Source of the DNA: Heliorestis acidaminivorans
GTDB lineage: Bacteria; Bacillota; Desulfitobacteriia; Heliobacteriales; Heliobacteriaceae
Assembly (NCBI RefSeq): GCF_008933955.1
Contig: NZ_WBXO01000002.1
Span: 186,001 to 250,000, forward strand
Reading direction: 5' to 3'
Length of the DNA stretch: 64,000 nucleotides
Shown here in pieces: positions 1 through 9,015 of this stretch. The position numbers were made by a program, and so were the translations under genes. The notes beneath the pieces are model-generated. The model saw nothing but the letters and a program-made list of their open reading frames with translations. It did no database searches and was not told where the DNA came from. Within the stretch, counting starts at the first letter, position 1, and each line of letters opens with the position of its first letter.

Positions 1-1091
1 CCTTCTGGATAGACTTTCGCAAAGTTATCAGCGCCGACAGGATCGTAAGCGTAAATGTCGGCGCCTTGTTCTAGCAAGAGAGGTACATTTTCTAGTGATG
101 GCGCTTCTCTTAAATCGTCTGTTCCAGGCTTGAAGGTTAGGCCGAGGACGGCGACTTTGAGGCCGTTGAAGGTGATCAGTCTTTTGCTGGCTTTTTTATA
201 GAGCATTGTTTTTTGGTCATTGTTTACATCGATGGCTGCTTTGATGGTTCGTAAGGCATAGCCATGTTGTTTGGCCAGGTACTCTAAGGCTTTGGTGTCT
301 TTGGGGAAACAAGAACCGCCATAGCCGATGCCGGCATTTAAGAATTTGCTTCCGATGCGTTCGTCATAGCTCATGCCTTGGGCTACGTCTTGAATGTCGG
401 CGCCGACGAGTTCGCAAAGGTTGGCGATGTCATTCATGTATGAGATTTTCAGGGCTAGAAAATCGTTGGATGCATATTTGATCATTTCGGCTGAACGTCT
501 GTTGACAGAAACAATGGGTAAGTGAAAGGGTGCATAGATTTTCATCAGGAGTTCTTCGGCCCATTTGCTTTCTGTGCCTATGATAATTCTGGCGGCTTCT
601 AAGGTGTCTTTGACGGCTGAGCCCTGGGCTAGGAATTCGGGGTTGGAGGCGACTTCTACTTTTACATTATGGACTAAAAAGTCTTGGATAAACTGCTCTA
701 CTTTGTCATTCGTTCCCACTGGAACGGTTGATTTGACGACGACGAGGCAGTCTTTTTCAATCGTTTCGGCGATTTGTCTGGCTACGGTTGCTATGTAGGA
801 AAGATTGGCAGAACCGTCTGGTTGTTCGGGTGTACCGACGCCGATGAAGATGGCATCGGCATCTCTGTAGGCTTCTCTGTAGTCGGTTGTGTAATCAAGT
901 CTTCCAGCGGCGTAGTTCTTCTGCATTAACTCTTCTAGGCCTGTTTCGTAGATGGGGGAAGTTCCGGACTTCATGAGTTTTACTTTGTTTTCGTCAATGT
1001 CTACGCAGGTTACCTGGTGACCTATTTCAGCGAAGCAAACGCCGGCGACGAGGCCGACATAGCCTGTTCCTGCTACTGCGATTTTGAACAT
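1..1091 (-). CDS. ugd: UDP-glucose 6-dehydrogenase, 3' end cut by window
   Basis: Oxidises UDP-glucose to UDP-glucuronate with two NAD+ in the cytoplasm, giving a uronic acid precursor for polysaccharide. Reading the minus strand from the ATG at 1091 gives an open frame through the left edge (about 363 residues seen of roughly 430-450 usual). The N-terminus has the Rossmann motif GTGYVGL. The active-site cysteine lies in GYGGSCFPKD, and the C-terminal NAD-binding part begins around VAVLGLTFKPGTDDLR. The C-terminus lies outside the window. It is the last gene of the minus-strand exopolysaccharide locus visible here, 185 bases after the EpsN-like aminotransferase. A second, distinct UDP-sugar dehydrogenase lies at 9991-11304. 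The family assignment is firm; UDP-glucose as substrate is inferred from similarity to Ugd/TuaD. Confidence 0.93.
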   Translation of the reverse strand, partial: MFKIAVAGTGYVGLVAGVCFAEIGHQVTCVDIDENKVKLMKSGTSPIYETGLEELMQKNYAAGRLDYTTDYREAYRDADAIFIGVGTPEQPDGSANLSYIATVARQIAETIEKDCLVVVKSTVPVGTNDKVEQFIQDFLVHNVKVEVASNPEFLAQGSAVKDTLEAARIIIGTESKWAEELLMKIYAPFHLPIVSVNRRSAEMIKYASNDFLALKISYMNDIANLCELVGADIQDVAQGMSYDERIGSKFLNAGIGYGGSCFPKDTKALEYLAKQHGYALRTIKAAIDVNNDQKTMLYKKASKRLITFNGLKVAVLGLTFKPGTDDLREAPSLENVPLLLEQGADIYAYDPVGADNFAKVYPE

Positions 1092-1276
1092 TGTGTTGTC
1101 ATCCTTTGCTTTTTTTGTTATTTACTAAAAAACATGGTCGTCTTCATCATGTTCCTTTTTAAAACCATTGTACTACTCAGAATAAACAGGGCTAAAAGAA
1201 AGATACAAGCATACATAACTTCTTGCTAAGCCAAGTCAGCTATTGCATCACTTTCCCAATATGTTTCATAAAGCAC

Positions 1277-2503
1277 TCAAAGTTTCTTGAATAACTTCTT
1301 AATCACTTCCACCACGCGCATCTGCTCTTCCTCCGTCAAGCTCGATCCAGAAGGCAAGCAAATACCTTGGGTAAAGAGCCGTTCAGATACACTTTCCCCT
1401 TCTACATGAGGATAGTAGAGGCAATCAGCAAACAAAGGCTGTAGATGCAAGGGCTTCCAGACAGGTCGCGACTCAATATTCTCTTCTGCCAAAGCTTCTA
1501 TAACATCAACAGGTTTGAGGCCGCATTCATTCTCATCAATAGTTAAGGCCGTCAGCCAACGGTTAGAACGACCATTGGATAGCTCAGGCATAAAGGTAAC
1601 ACCAGGCAGATCGCCAAGGGCTTGTACATAGCGGGCAAATATGGCTCGTCTGGCTTGAACGCGATCATTGAGCACTTCCAACTGTCCTCGACCGATAGCA
1701 GCGAGAATGTTGCTCATGCGGTAGTTGTAACCCATTTCGCTATGTTGATAATGTAAGGCCGGATCGCGGGCTTGGGTGGCCCAATGACGCGCTTTTTCCA
1801 AAGCTTCTCGATCTTCAGAAACAAGCATGCCGCCGCCGGAGGTTGTGATGATCTTGTTGCCGTTAAATGAAAAAATGCCAAAGCGTCCAAAGGTGCCACT
1901 TGCTTTACCTTGGTAGGTGGCACCTAGTGATTCGGCAGCATCTTCGATTATTGGCACATTATAGCGATTGCAGATCGCCAATATTGGTTCCATCTGCGCA
2001 CTTTGTCCATAGAGGTTGACGACAATCACAGCTTTTGGAAGCTGGCCTTTTTGTTCGGCATGAGTAAAAGCACGCTCTAAAGCTTGGGGCGACATGTTCC
2101 AGCTTTCCTCGTCTGAATCAATGAATACGGGTCTGGCTCCTTGGTAGAGAACAGGATTGGCTGTGGCCACAAAAGTAAGGGTTGAGCAAAAAACGATGTC
2201 GCCTGTTCCAACACCGAGAAGACGCAGTGCCAGATGAATGGCGGCTGTGCCGGAGCTTAGAGCTAGTGCTCTGTAGGTGGAGTTAGCACATAGAGGCTCG
2301 GTATTGTAGTTTGAATTAGATTCTTTTGATTTTATATAGTTACATTCGCATGCATTTATGTACTCGGATAGTTCTTTTTCAAAAGCATCAACATGTGGAC
2401 CGAGCGGGGCGATCCAGTTCGATGTGAAAGCTTCGGTCATCAGTTTCTGTTCTGCTTCACCCATGTGTGGTGGTGAAAGGTAGATGCGTTTTTGGGTAAT
2501 CAT
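1277..2503 (-). CDS. epsN: DegT/DnrJ/EryC1/StrS aminotransferase, EpsN/PglE-like
   Basis: PLP-dependent sugar aminotransferase, expected to place an amino group at C4 of a UDP-4-keto-6-deoxy-HexNAc. The ATG at 2503 is chosen over an upstream in-frame start at 2569 because AGGAGA sits 9 bases before it and the protein then begins MITQKRIYLSPPHMGE, matching the EpsN/PglE style of N-terminus. It is 408 residues long, normal for the family. The PLP lysine is in NGNKIITTSGGG, and the SSGTAAIHLALRLLG stretch near residue 80 is typical. It follows the EpsM- and EpsL-like genes on the same strand, the order found in Bacillus subtilis eps (L-M-N) and Campylobacter pgl (C-D-E). With the 4,6-dehydratase at 23641 it could complete UDP-N,N'-diacetylbacillosamine synthesis. 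Confidence 0.88.
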   Translation of the reverse strand: MITQKRIYLSPPHMGEAEQKLMTEAFTSNWIAPLGPHVDAFEKELSEYINACECNYIKSKESNSNYNTEPLCANSTYRALALSSGTAAIHLALRLLGVGTGDIVFCSTLTFVATANPVLYQGARPVFIDSDEESWNMSPQALERAFTHAEQKGQLPKAVIVVNLYGQSAQMEPILAICNRYNVPIIEDAAESLGATYQGKASGTFGRFGIFSFNGNKIITTSGGGMLVSEDREALEKARHWATQARDPALHYQHSEMGYNYRMSNILAAIGRGQLEVLNDRVQARRAIFARYVQALGDLPGVTFMPELSNGRSNRWLTALTIDENECGLKPVDVIEALAEENIESRPVWKPLHLQPLFADCLYYPHVEGESVSERLFTQGICLPSGSSLTEEEQMRVVEVIKKLFKKL

Positions 2504-2629
2504 AAACAGTTCTCCTATTTGTACGTTTGCACTGAATATTTTTCTAATCAAATCCACAGTTAAAACCATTGCCAGTTCAATCTTCGAAATTTAGTATCTT
2601 AATTGAATATATATTCCAAGTTCATTTTC

Positions 2630-3274
2630 TTAACCATTCTTTTTAATGACTTTCGCTGGGACACCAACAGCCGTGACTTGTTCAGGTACTTCCTTGGTTA
2701 CAACAGCACCCGCTCCTATGATGGACCATTTTCCAACTGATAGTGCTGGCAGAACAGTACTATTTGTCCCTAAATCGCAACCTTTCTGAATATAAGCCCC
2801 TCCTGAAAGGTTGACCGAGGGAGCTATGGTTGCATAATCATCTATGACTACATCATGACCGATGGTTACATTCTTATTGATAATCACATGTTTACCTATT
2901 TTTATATCTGTTGAAATCATTGAACCAGCACAAACAATCGTCCCTTCTTGGATATCGACACGATTGCCCACCCAAGCACGTGGATGAATTAAAGTAGCAA
3001 AGCGTTGGTGGTTGATATCTTTCAGCTTTTCAATAACGTTTTTCTTTATCCTAGGTGAACCTATAGCAATAACTACATCTGCTTCTGAGTGTCTTTGGAG
3101 CCAATCGAGCTTACCTAGGACAGGGTAGCCATGAATCTCTTGACTCTGTAGTGCTTCCCCTTCGTCTAAAAAGCCGATAAAATTCCATGACTTTTTGTCT
3201 TCTTGAATATCTTCATATACTTGATGAACTTCACGACCAAATCCGCCGGCCCCAAAAATAATGAGGTCCCTCAT
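2630..3274 (-). CDS. epsM: NeuD/PglD-family sugar O/N-acetyltransferase, EpsM-like
   Basis: Cytoplasmic left-handed beta-helix acetyltransferase, expected to transfer acetyl from acetyl-CoA to the 4-amino group made by the EpsN-like enzyme. At 214 residues it is the normal PglD/EpsM size. Residues 4-23 form a small Rossmann-like nucleotide-sugar domain ([13 protein letters not shown]). From about residue 95 the hexapeptide repeats begin ([24 protein letters not shown]), with a likely catalytic histidine in [13 protein letters not shown]. The start codon overlaps the stop of the upstream EpsL-like gene by 4 bases (ATGA), indicating translational coupling. An O-acetyltransferase of another sugar is the alternative, but the L-M-N neighbourhood favours the bacillosamine-type role. 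Confidence 0.88.
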   Translation of the reverse strand: MRDLIIFGAGGFGREVHQVYEDIQEDKKSWNFIGFLDEGEALQSQEIHGYPVLGKLDWLQRHSEADVVIAIGSPRIKKNVIEKLKDINHQRFATLIHPRAWVGNRVDIQEGTIVCAGSMISTDIKIGKHVIINKNVTIGHDVVIDDYATIAPSVNLSGGAYIQKGCDLGTNSTVLPALSVGKWSIIGAGAVVTKEVPEQVTAVGVPAKVIKKNG

Positions 3275-3873
3275 TGATTTAGCTCCTTCGTGCCCTTAAA
3301 TTCCGGCATGGTGACATGCCCCTCAGCACTAACACCCTCACTTTTTAACACCTTTAAAAACGTTAGAAATAAGATCTTAAGGTCAAGAAAAAAAGAGCGA
3401 TTATCGACATACCATACGTCTAGTTTAAATCGTTCTTCCCAACTTATTGTATTGCGCCCATTGATCTGAGCCCAGCCAGTTATTCCTGGTCTCACTTCAT
3501 GTCTTCTTGCTTGCTCTGGTGTATAACGTTCTAGATAGGCCATTCGTAAAGGTCGTGGCCCCACCAAACTCAGTTCTCCCTTGACCACATTAATTAGCTG
3601 TGGCAATTCATCAAGACTGTATTTGCGCAGAAAGCGTCCAAATGGCGTTAGTCGAACATTATCAGGAAGAAGATTGCCATGCTCATCCCGCTCGTCAGTC
3701 ATGGTGCGGAATTTGTTTATGTAGAAAGGTTTGCCGTGCAAGCCGGGGCGTTTTTGTTTAAATAAGACAGGGGAGCCTAGTTTGATTCTAACGAGCAAAG
3801 CTACAATGAGCAGTAGGGGCGATAAGATGAGTAACCCTAGTGCGGCTGAAAGGAAGTCGAAGAGTCGCTTCAA
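3271..3873 (-). CDS. epsL: initiating sugar-phosphate transferase, EpsL/PglC-like
   Basis: Monotopic membrane phosphoglycosyl transferase that moves a sugar-1-phosphate from a UDP-sugar to undecaprenyl phosphate, starting the repeat unit. At 200 residues it is the short PglC type, not the long WbaP/WcaJ type. It has an N-terminal membrane hairpin ([25 protein letters not shown]), then [17 protein letters not shown] and [22 protein letters not shown], the family's catalytic signatures. The start is TTG at 3873 with GGAG 9 bases upstream; no better ATG exists. It is the only initiating transferase in the window, so it probably primes the whole polysaccharide. It is coupled to the EpsM-like gene by a 4-base overlap. 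Confidence 0.92.
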   Translation of the reverse strand: MKRLFDFLSAALGLLILSPLLLIVALLVRIKLGSPVLFKQKRPGLHGKPFYINKFRTMTDERDEHGNLLPDNVRLTPFGRFLRKYSLDELPQLINVVKGELSLVGPRPLRMAYLERYTPEQARRHEVRPGITGWAQINGRNTISWEERFKLDVWYVDNRSFFLDLKILFLTFLKVLKSEGVSAEGHVTMPEFKGTKELNQ

Positions 3874-4027
3874 TGTGATAAGCTCCTTCCTTGGCTTCTC
3901 TTTAAGGTTGCTTCACAACCTGTATAGTTTTTTAACCCTCATGCTAGTGTAAAGATTATCGCAGTAGTTTTTTTGTTTCCTTTTTAATGATTTACCGCAA
4001 AAACACAGCATTCATTTATCCTAAAAA

Positions 4028-5248
4028 CTACTTGTTTTCATTTACAACTTTTTGAAATATCTTTTCTAACTTATCCGCCATATCATCACGACTGAATTGA
4101 GATTCTGCAAGTTTACGTGCATTGTTACCCATTGCTTTTCTATTCTCAACATCAAGATTTACAATTGATTCAATAGCATCAGCCAGCGCTTGTGGATTTT
4201 CTTTCTCAACTGAGTATCCAATTTTATTTTTTTCGACTAAATTACCAACCCAACCACCCATGTTAGTGATTACAGGAGTGCCTGCGGAAAGAGCATCAAA
4301 AAATTTGTTTGGAGAGTTTGTACTGAGAATCGGGAGGCCTTTAAAAAGAACTAAAGAGCTTATGGCTCGATGGTATAAGGCAGCTACATCTTGTTTGCTA
4401 ACGTGGCCAAGAAAAAGCACATTTTTAAGGTTTTTTCCCCTTGTCATTTCTTCCAGTTTTGGCTTTTGCCTTCCCTCACCGGCGAGTACAAGTGTAACTG
4501 GTACTTTTTTCTTTTGTAAGATTTCCGCAGCTTCAATCATTAGATCTGGAGCATTTGCATCACTAATGGCACCACAATAGGCCACGATTGCTGTATCAGG
4601 TAGTTGATATTTTTTCAATCGATCTTGTAGGTCTTTTTGTGGGTCAAAAATTTTTAAGTCACAGCAATTTGGTATCATTGTTACTTTTTCTTTTGAAATA
4701 CCTGTATCTATTACACCTTGTGACATACCTGGAGAAAGAGCTACAACGTGTTTAGCATAATTATATGTGTACTGCTCAAACCATTTTAACATCTTAATCA
4801 TAAAGGGATTCTTAATGGCTCCAACTTGAATAGGAACTTCTGGCCATAAATCTCGTACTTCAAACACCAGAGGGACGTTGTGAAGTTTGGCAAGGCGAAT
4901 TCCTGGTAAGGCTACTGTTAAAGGTGTAGATGTAGCAAAAACGAGCTCGAAGTCTTCTACTTTCTTGCCTGCTATTAAAGCTTCTCTGGCAAAGCGTAAG
5001 AAGCTTTTCATGCGTCCACCGTGGCTCATGTAGTTGGAATAGTCTGTGTCTAAATAAATGACTTGAATGCCATCGATGTCTTTGGTTGTTGATTTGCCTT
5101 GCGGTGAGTTACTATCAAAAGATCGCATTCCTGTGATCATCGTGACTTTATGGCCTTTTTGGACGAGTCTTCTGGCAAATTCGTAGGAACGAGTGCCACC
5201 ACCTCGTTCTGGGGTGTTGAAGTATTGGTGAATGTAGAGAATGTGCAT
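4028..5248 (-). CDS. GT4-family glycosyltransferase (WbuB-like)
   Basis: GT-B fold glycosyltransferase that adds one sugar to the lipid-linked repeat unit on the inner membrane face. It is 406 residues long, begins MHILYIHQYFNTPERGGG (N-terminal acceptor domain with the glycine-rich loop) and carries the C-terminal donor-binding segment around LVLAGEGRQ and GLPILSTNSPNKFFDALSAGTPVI. The overall look is of the WbuB group, often N-acetyl-fucosamine transferases; the donor cannot be decided here. A GGAG lies 6 bases before the ATG. It is separated by 154 bases from the EpsL-like gene and follows closely on another GT4 gene. Confidence 0.85.
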   Translation of the reverse strand: MHILYIHQYFNTPERGGGTRSYEFARRLVQKGHKVTMITGMRSFDSNSPQGKSTTKDIDGIQVIYLDTDYSNYMSHGGRMKSFLRFAREALIAGKKVEDFELVFATSTPLTVALPGIRLAKLHNVPLVFEVRDLWPEVPIQVGAIKNPFMIKMLKWFEQYTYNYAKHVVALSPGMSQGVIDTGISKEKVTMIPNCCDLKIFDPQKDLQDRLKKYQLPDTAIVAYCGAISDANAPDLMIEAAEILQKKKVPVTLVLAGEGRQKPKLEEMTRGKNLKNVLFLGHVSKQDVAALYHRAISSLVLFKGLPILSTNSPNKFFDALSAGTPVITNMGGWVGNLVEKNKIGYSVEKENPQALADAIESIVNLDVENRKAMGNNARKLAESQFSRDDMADKLEKIFQKVVNENK

Positions 5249-5269
5249 ATAATGCTCCTCGAAATTAAT

Positions 5270-6484
5270 TTATTGATTATAACCTTTTCTTCTCCCTAAT
5301 GCTTCATTCCATCGCTTAATGTATTTTTCCATTTGCCTCTCAACATTGAAATTATTTTCAATTTGATGATGCGCTTCTTTTATTACGTTTTTATACTTTT
5401 CTTGATTAGCATAAAAATCAATTATTATTTCTGACGCTTTTTTTATATCACTTGAATTAACAACAAATCCATGAAGACCATTTACGAGCAGTTCATCAAT
5501 ACCTTCGCTGTGAGTAGTAACACATAAGCATTGGCAAAGCATGGCCTCTTTGACTACATTTGGTAACCTTTCAGATGCGTGTTTTGTCATAAATAAAAAT
5601 ACTTCAGCATTAATTAACTCATCAAAAACTTCTTTATGCGCTACGTGTCCTTTAAATACTACAGATTCTTTTACATTTAATTCTTCAGCTAATTTTTCAA
5701 GATTTTCTCTTTCAGGACCATCTCCTAAAATTGTAAGAGTTGCAGAAGGAAATTTTTTCTTTGCTTCAGAAAAAACTTTTACTACATCATCCATACCTTT
5801 ACTCTGAATTAATCTTCCAGCTGTAACAATACTAAACTTTTTTTTGTTTATTAACTTACCTGTATTTAGAATGCTGTTTACGTTTATTCCTCGATGTACT
5901 ACGGATACTTCTTTTTCAGATATTTTTTTTTCTAAAGTAACTAAATTGCTAAAACTGTGCGTAAAAATAACGTCTGCTTTAGATGCCACGTAGTTGCTAC
6001 AATCGTAATTTCTAAGTAGGTCATAGGCACCTAAAAAAATCGATACCACTGTGTTAGGACAGTGTTTTTGAACGAGATATCCTACAAGTGAGGGATAGTG
6101 CCCCCAGAATAGATGAACTATATCAGGTTTTTCTTTGTTTATCTCATTAAATATATCTATAACTCTAGGTAAAAGAATTAAGCTTTTTATAAACTCTTTT
6201 GGATTTTTCACTAATAATGAAATAAGCCAAAATAAAAATTGTAAGAGCATAACAGGATTCTTTAATCCAGTTATTACTCCTTTTGCATAAGAAACAATAG
6301 AGTTATGAGTAAGCTTTATTGTTTCGAGTCCCCGTTCTTTTAACATGACATCTGCCGTAGGGTGTATGGGCCTTAGAGAATGCACAGTAACGTCGTGTTC
6401 TTTTTGTAATAGCATCTTAATATCGCTCGCAGCAAATGTTTCGGATGGGGCTGGAAACTGCATTGTAATATAATGTATTTTCAT
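5270..6484 (-). CDS. GT4-family glycosyltransferase
   Basis: Retaining GT-B glycosyltransferase predicted to extend the polysaccharide repeat unit in the cytoplasm. It is 404 residues long. The C-terminal Glycosyl transferases group 1 domain is clear: SIVTAGRLIQSKGMDDVVK, TILGDGPERENLEKL, FKGHVAHKEVFDEL, then the donor-site acidic motif region RLPNVVKEAMLCQCLCV. The N-terminal half is AT-rich and lysine-rich, unlike the 4028 gene. It lies 21 bases upstream of the next GT4 gene and 61 bases after the polymerase gene, so all three are likely co-transcribed. Donor and acceptor sugars are unknown. Confidence 0.85.
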   Translation of the reverse strand: MKIHYITMQFPAPSETFAASDIKMLLQKEHDVTVHSLRPIHPTADVMLKERGLETIKLTHNSIVSYAKGVITGLKNPVMLLQFLFWLISLLVKNPKEFIKSLILLPRVIDIFNEINKEKPDIVHLFWGHYPSLVGYLVQKHCPNTVVSIFLGAYDLLRNYDCSNYVASKADVIFTHSFSNLVTLEKKISEKEVSVVHRGINVNSILNTGKLINKKKFSIVTAGRLIQSKGMDDVVKVFSEAKKKFPSATLTILGDGPERENLEKLAEELNVKESVVFKGHVAHKEVFDELINAEVFLFMTKHASERLPNVVKEAMLCQCLCVTTHSEGIDELLVNGLHGFVVNSSDIKKASEIIIDFYANQEKYKNVIKEAHHQIENNFNVERQMEKYIKRWNEALGRRKGYNQ

Positions 6485-6545
6485 TGGTAATCCCTTTTAT
6501 TTTTTATAATTTTATGCAATAACAATCTCACATTTTTTTTGTGTA

Positions 6546-7811
6546 TTAAGCTGTTTTTTTAGCCCCGGAAAAGAGTAGCAGTGAACATATAAATGATAAA
6601 ACTATTGTTTCAAATCTTAGTTGAAAAAAATTTTGACTAAATACATTGTAAGTCAGCAGCATTATAAATTGACTAAGTAACAGTGCTCTTTCATACCCTT
6701 TATTTTTTTTAAAAATATTAATTAAACAAAAATATAAGAAGAAAGCGAACAAAGCAATAAATAAAAAACCATATTCATATAATAATCTTAAATAACCGTT
6801 ATGAGAAGATCTCCCAGTGTCATGAAGAAAAGAGTCATGACCCTTTCCAATTATCAACTGAAAAAACGAAGACGTATTTATGTTTTGAAGTCCTGCTGAC
6901 CATATTTCGATTCTTCCACTACCACTCTCAATTCCTCTAAGTCTGATAATATTTGATTCAAGATAACTGAATATATTGTTATTTAATTCATAAGAGGAAA
7001 CAATTATTATTAATACTACAAAACTTATAAATATAGTTAAACCAGACAAGACTTTTTTATTTTTATTCTTATTTATTTCAATACCTTTTTTTACTAAGTA
7101 AAAAGTGGATAGCCCGCATAGAAAAGTGAAAATTGCACCTTTACTTCCAGACCAGAACAACCCAATAGTAATTAATAAAATAAACAACAAATACCTTGCT
7201 TTGGTTTTTACGTTTTCTTTATTAATTAGATATAAATATATAGCAAAAAGATTTGTCAACGCCAAAAATATGCCAAATCGATTTGGATTTCCGAACCAAC
7301 TACTGACTCTGGGGTATAATGGATCGTAACTTAGTGAAAAACTACCTAGCGATATTTCTCCAATAAAAAAAACATAAAAAACTATAAAAACTGCAAGCAC
7401 CCCAATATATACTATTGATTGTGCAATCATCTCTACATATTTTTTTTTGTCTATATTAAAGTATGTTTTTATTAAAAAGAAATTAAAAACCAGTGATAAA
7501 TTCATAGCTATAATTACTAAAATGCTATTCCATTGATTTGTATCAAGAAAAGCGACTAAAAAAGGATAACTAATTATTAATAAATAAAACCAAAGGAAAT
7601 GCCTGTTGATACTAACAGACTTTCTCTGCATAAACGTAATAAAAGTTAATACTAAAAATAAGAAAAAGCTAAGTAAAATGCCTTCTTTATAAAATTGGGA
7701 ACCTAGCCCATAACCTGTGCCTGAGTTTGGCACATAGGATATCAAGAAAATATAAATAAATATGTATAAAGTTACGAAAAACTGAAGCAAGCTACTACGT
7801 TTCAACTTCAT
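6546..7811 (-). CDS. O-antigen ligase/polymerase-family membrane protein (Wzy candidate)
   Basis: Polytopic membrane protein of 421 residues with about ten to twelve hydrophobic segments across its length, predicted to polymerise flipped lipid-linked repeat units outside the membrane. The signature is the region around WFGNPNRFGIFLALTNLF and the later GHDSFLHDTGRSSHNGYLRLLYEYG, a long extracytoplasmic loop with the His/Asn motif of the Wzy_C (PF04932) family. The gene is strongly AT-rich, with runs of A and T, as Wzy genes often are. It sits among glycosyltransferase genes and upstream of the Wzx flippase locus in the same direction, which supports polymerase rather than ligase. A second, longer Wzy_C-type protein lies at 32969. 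Confidence 0.82.
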   Translation of the reverse strand: MKLKRSSLLQFFVTLYIFIYIFLISYVPNSGTGYGLGSQFYKEGILLSFFLFLVLTFITFMQRKSVSINRHFLWFYLLIISYPFLVAFLDTNQWNSILVIIAMNLSLVFNFFLIKTYFNIDKKKYVEMIAQSIVYIGVLAVFIVFYVFFIGEISLGSFSLSYDPLYPRVSSWFGNPNRFGIFLALTNLFAIYLYLINKENVKTKARYLLFILLITIGLFWSGSKGAIFTFLCGLSTFYLVKKGIEINKNKNKKVLSGLTIFISFVVLIIIVSSYELNNNIFSYLESNIIRLRGIESGSGRIEIWSAGLQNINTSSFFQLIIGKGHDSFLHDTGRSSHNGYLRLLYEYGFLFIALFAFFLYFCLINIFKKNKGYERALLLSQFIMLLTYNVFSQNFFQLRFETIVLSFICSLLLFSGAKKTA

Positions 7812-7846
7812 AATAATCCTCTTTGCATTTTGTGGAATTTGAAAAA

Positions 7847-8959
7847 CTATTTTAAATAAATTTTATTTAGAATATCTTCAGCTCTCTTAAACCAAGTATA
7901 TTTTTCTATTAAGATCTTTTGAGCTTCTGTACCTAGAGCACTTCTCAAATCTTCATTGCAAATTAATTTATGTAATGCTTCTACCCATTCGTCTGTATTT
8001 TCCGGATCACAAAGCAGGGCATTCTTTTCATGTATCAATACTTCCTGTAATACGGGTAGGTTAGAGCAGATTATTGGTTTCCCGGATGACATATATTCAA
8101 ATATTTTTAACGGAGACATCCACTTGCTAGTATCTACTTTTCCGCCATGAACAGCCACTTTTTTTTGATAAGGTGCTAATAAAATATCAAACGAGTTACG
8201 TAATATTTCCGTTTTCGAATGTTCAATAAAGCCGTAGAAAATGACATTTTTCTGACCTTTAAATATTTTTTTCCAATAATCAATGTCTTTGTCCATTCCT
8301 CCCACTAAATGAAAAATACAATCGTCGAATCTTTTTGAAAGTTCTAATATAACTTCTAAACCGCGACCAGGATACATATGACCGATGTAGCCAATATTAA
8401 TTTTGAAATTATCTAAATTACTTTGAACAACTGTTTCATTGAAATCTGCTCCATCATGAGCAACGATTACTTTTTGGGGTTTTAACTGTGTATATTCTTT
8501 TAAATACTCCTTCTTAAGGGCATTAGATATAGTTACTAGGAAAGAAAAATTATCTGTACTAAACAAGTATCTCTGTATTAAACTTTGTATATGTGAGTTT
8601 AGTGGAGAGTGTACTTCTAAAACAAACTTTTTGTTGAGTTTAGCCGTTGCCATGAGTGCGTATAAATTGCGACCATATATTATATCAACTTTCTTATTTT
8701 CTTTAACCCATTTATACATTTTCAGCGATAAATGCAATATAGCCCCAGGGATATTTAGTCGTTCAAATCGAACTAACTCAAAACAAGGTTCTACACCATA
8801 TTTTTCAAATGCATCTTCTACAGTACCTCCACCATTCCAAGCCAATAATGTTACTTCATAACCATGCTTAGCAAAAGCTTGACACATTTTCATTACGTGA
8901 ACTGAGTTGGCTGCCTTTGAGGGTATTGTAGAAGCAGATAGATAAACAATTTTTTTCAT
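7847..8959 (-). CDS. GT4-family glycosyltransferase
   Basis: Predicted GT-B glycosyltransferase of 370 residues acting on the lipid-linked repeat unit. The N-terminus MKKIVYLSASTIPSKAANSVHVMKMC is the acceptor-side Rossmann domain. The C-terminal group 1 domain includes NIGYIGHMYPGRGLEVI, FYGFIEHSKTEILRN and the donor-binding SPLKIFEYMSSGKPIICSN, with the conserved glutamate. A ribosome site AAGGTG precedes the ATG. It is separated by 35 bases from the Wzy candidate downstream. Composition is AT-rich like its two downstream neighbours, suggesting these three genes share a history. The sugar specificity is not readable. Confidence 0.84.
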   Translation of the reverse strand: MKKIVYLSASTIPSKAANSVHVMKMCQAFAKHGYEVTLLAWNGGGTVEDAFEKYGVEPCFELVRFERLNIPGAILHLSLKMYKWVKENKKVDIIYGRNLYALMATAKLNKKFVLEVHSPLNSHIQSLIQRYLFSTDNFSFLVTISNALKKEYLKEYTQLKPQKVIVAHDGADFNETVVQSNLDNFKINIGYIGHMYPGRGLEVILELSKRFDDCIFHLVGGMDKDIDYWKKIFKGQKNVIFYGFIEHSKTEILRNSFDILLAPYQKKVAVHGGKVDTSKWMSPLKIFEYMSSGKPIICSNLPVLQEVLIHEKNALLCDPENTDEWVEALHKLICNEDLRSALGTEAQKILIEKYTWFKRAEDILNKIYLK

Positions 8960-9015
8960 ATTTACACCTTATACAGATTAATTTCATTATAACAATTCTA
9001 TTTTTCTCTAAATTA

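Noticed and set aside
565..1229. Plus-strand frames opposite the ugd gene and its upstream region
   Set aside because: The minus-strand reading is a clear UDP-glucose dehydrogenase; the plus-strand frames have no ribosome site or family resemblance.
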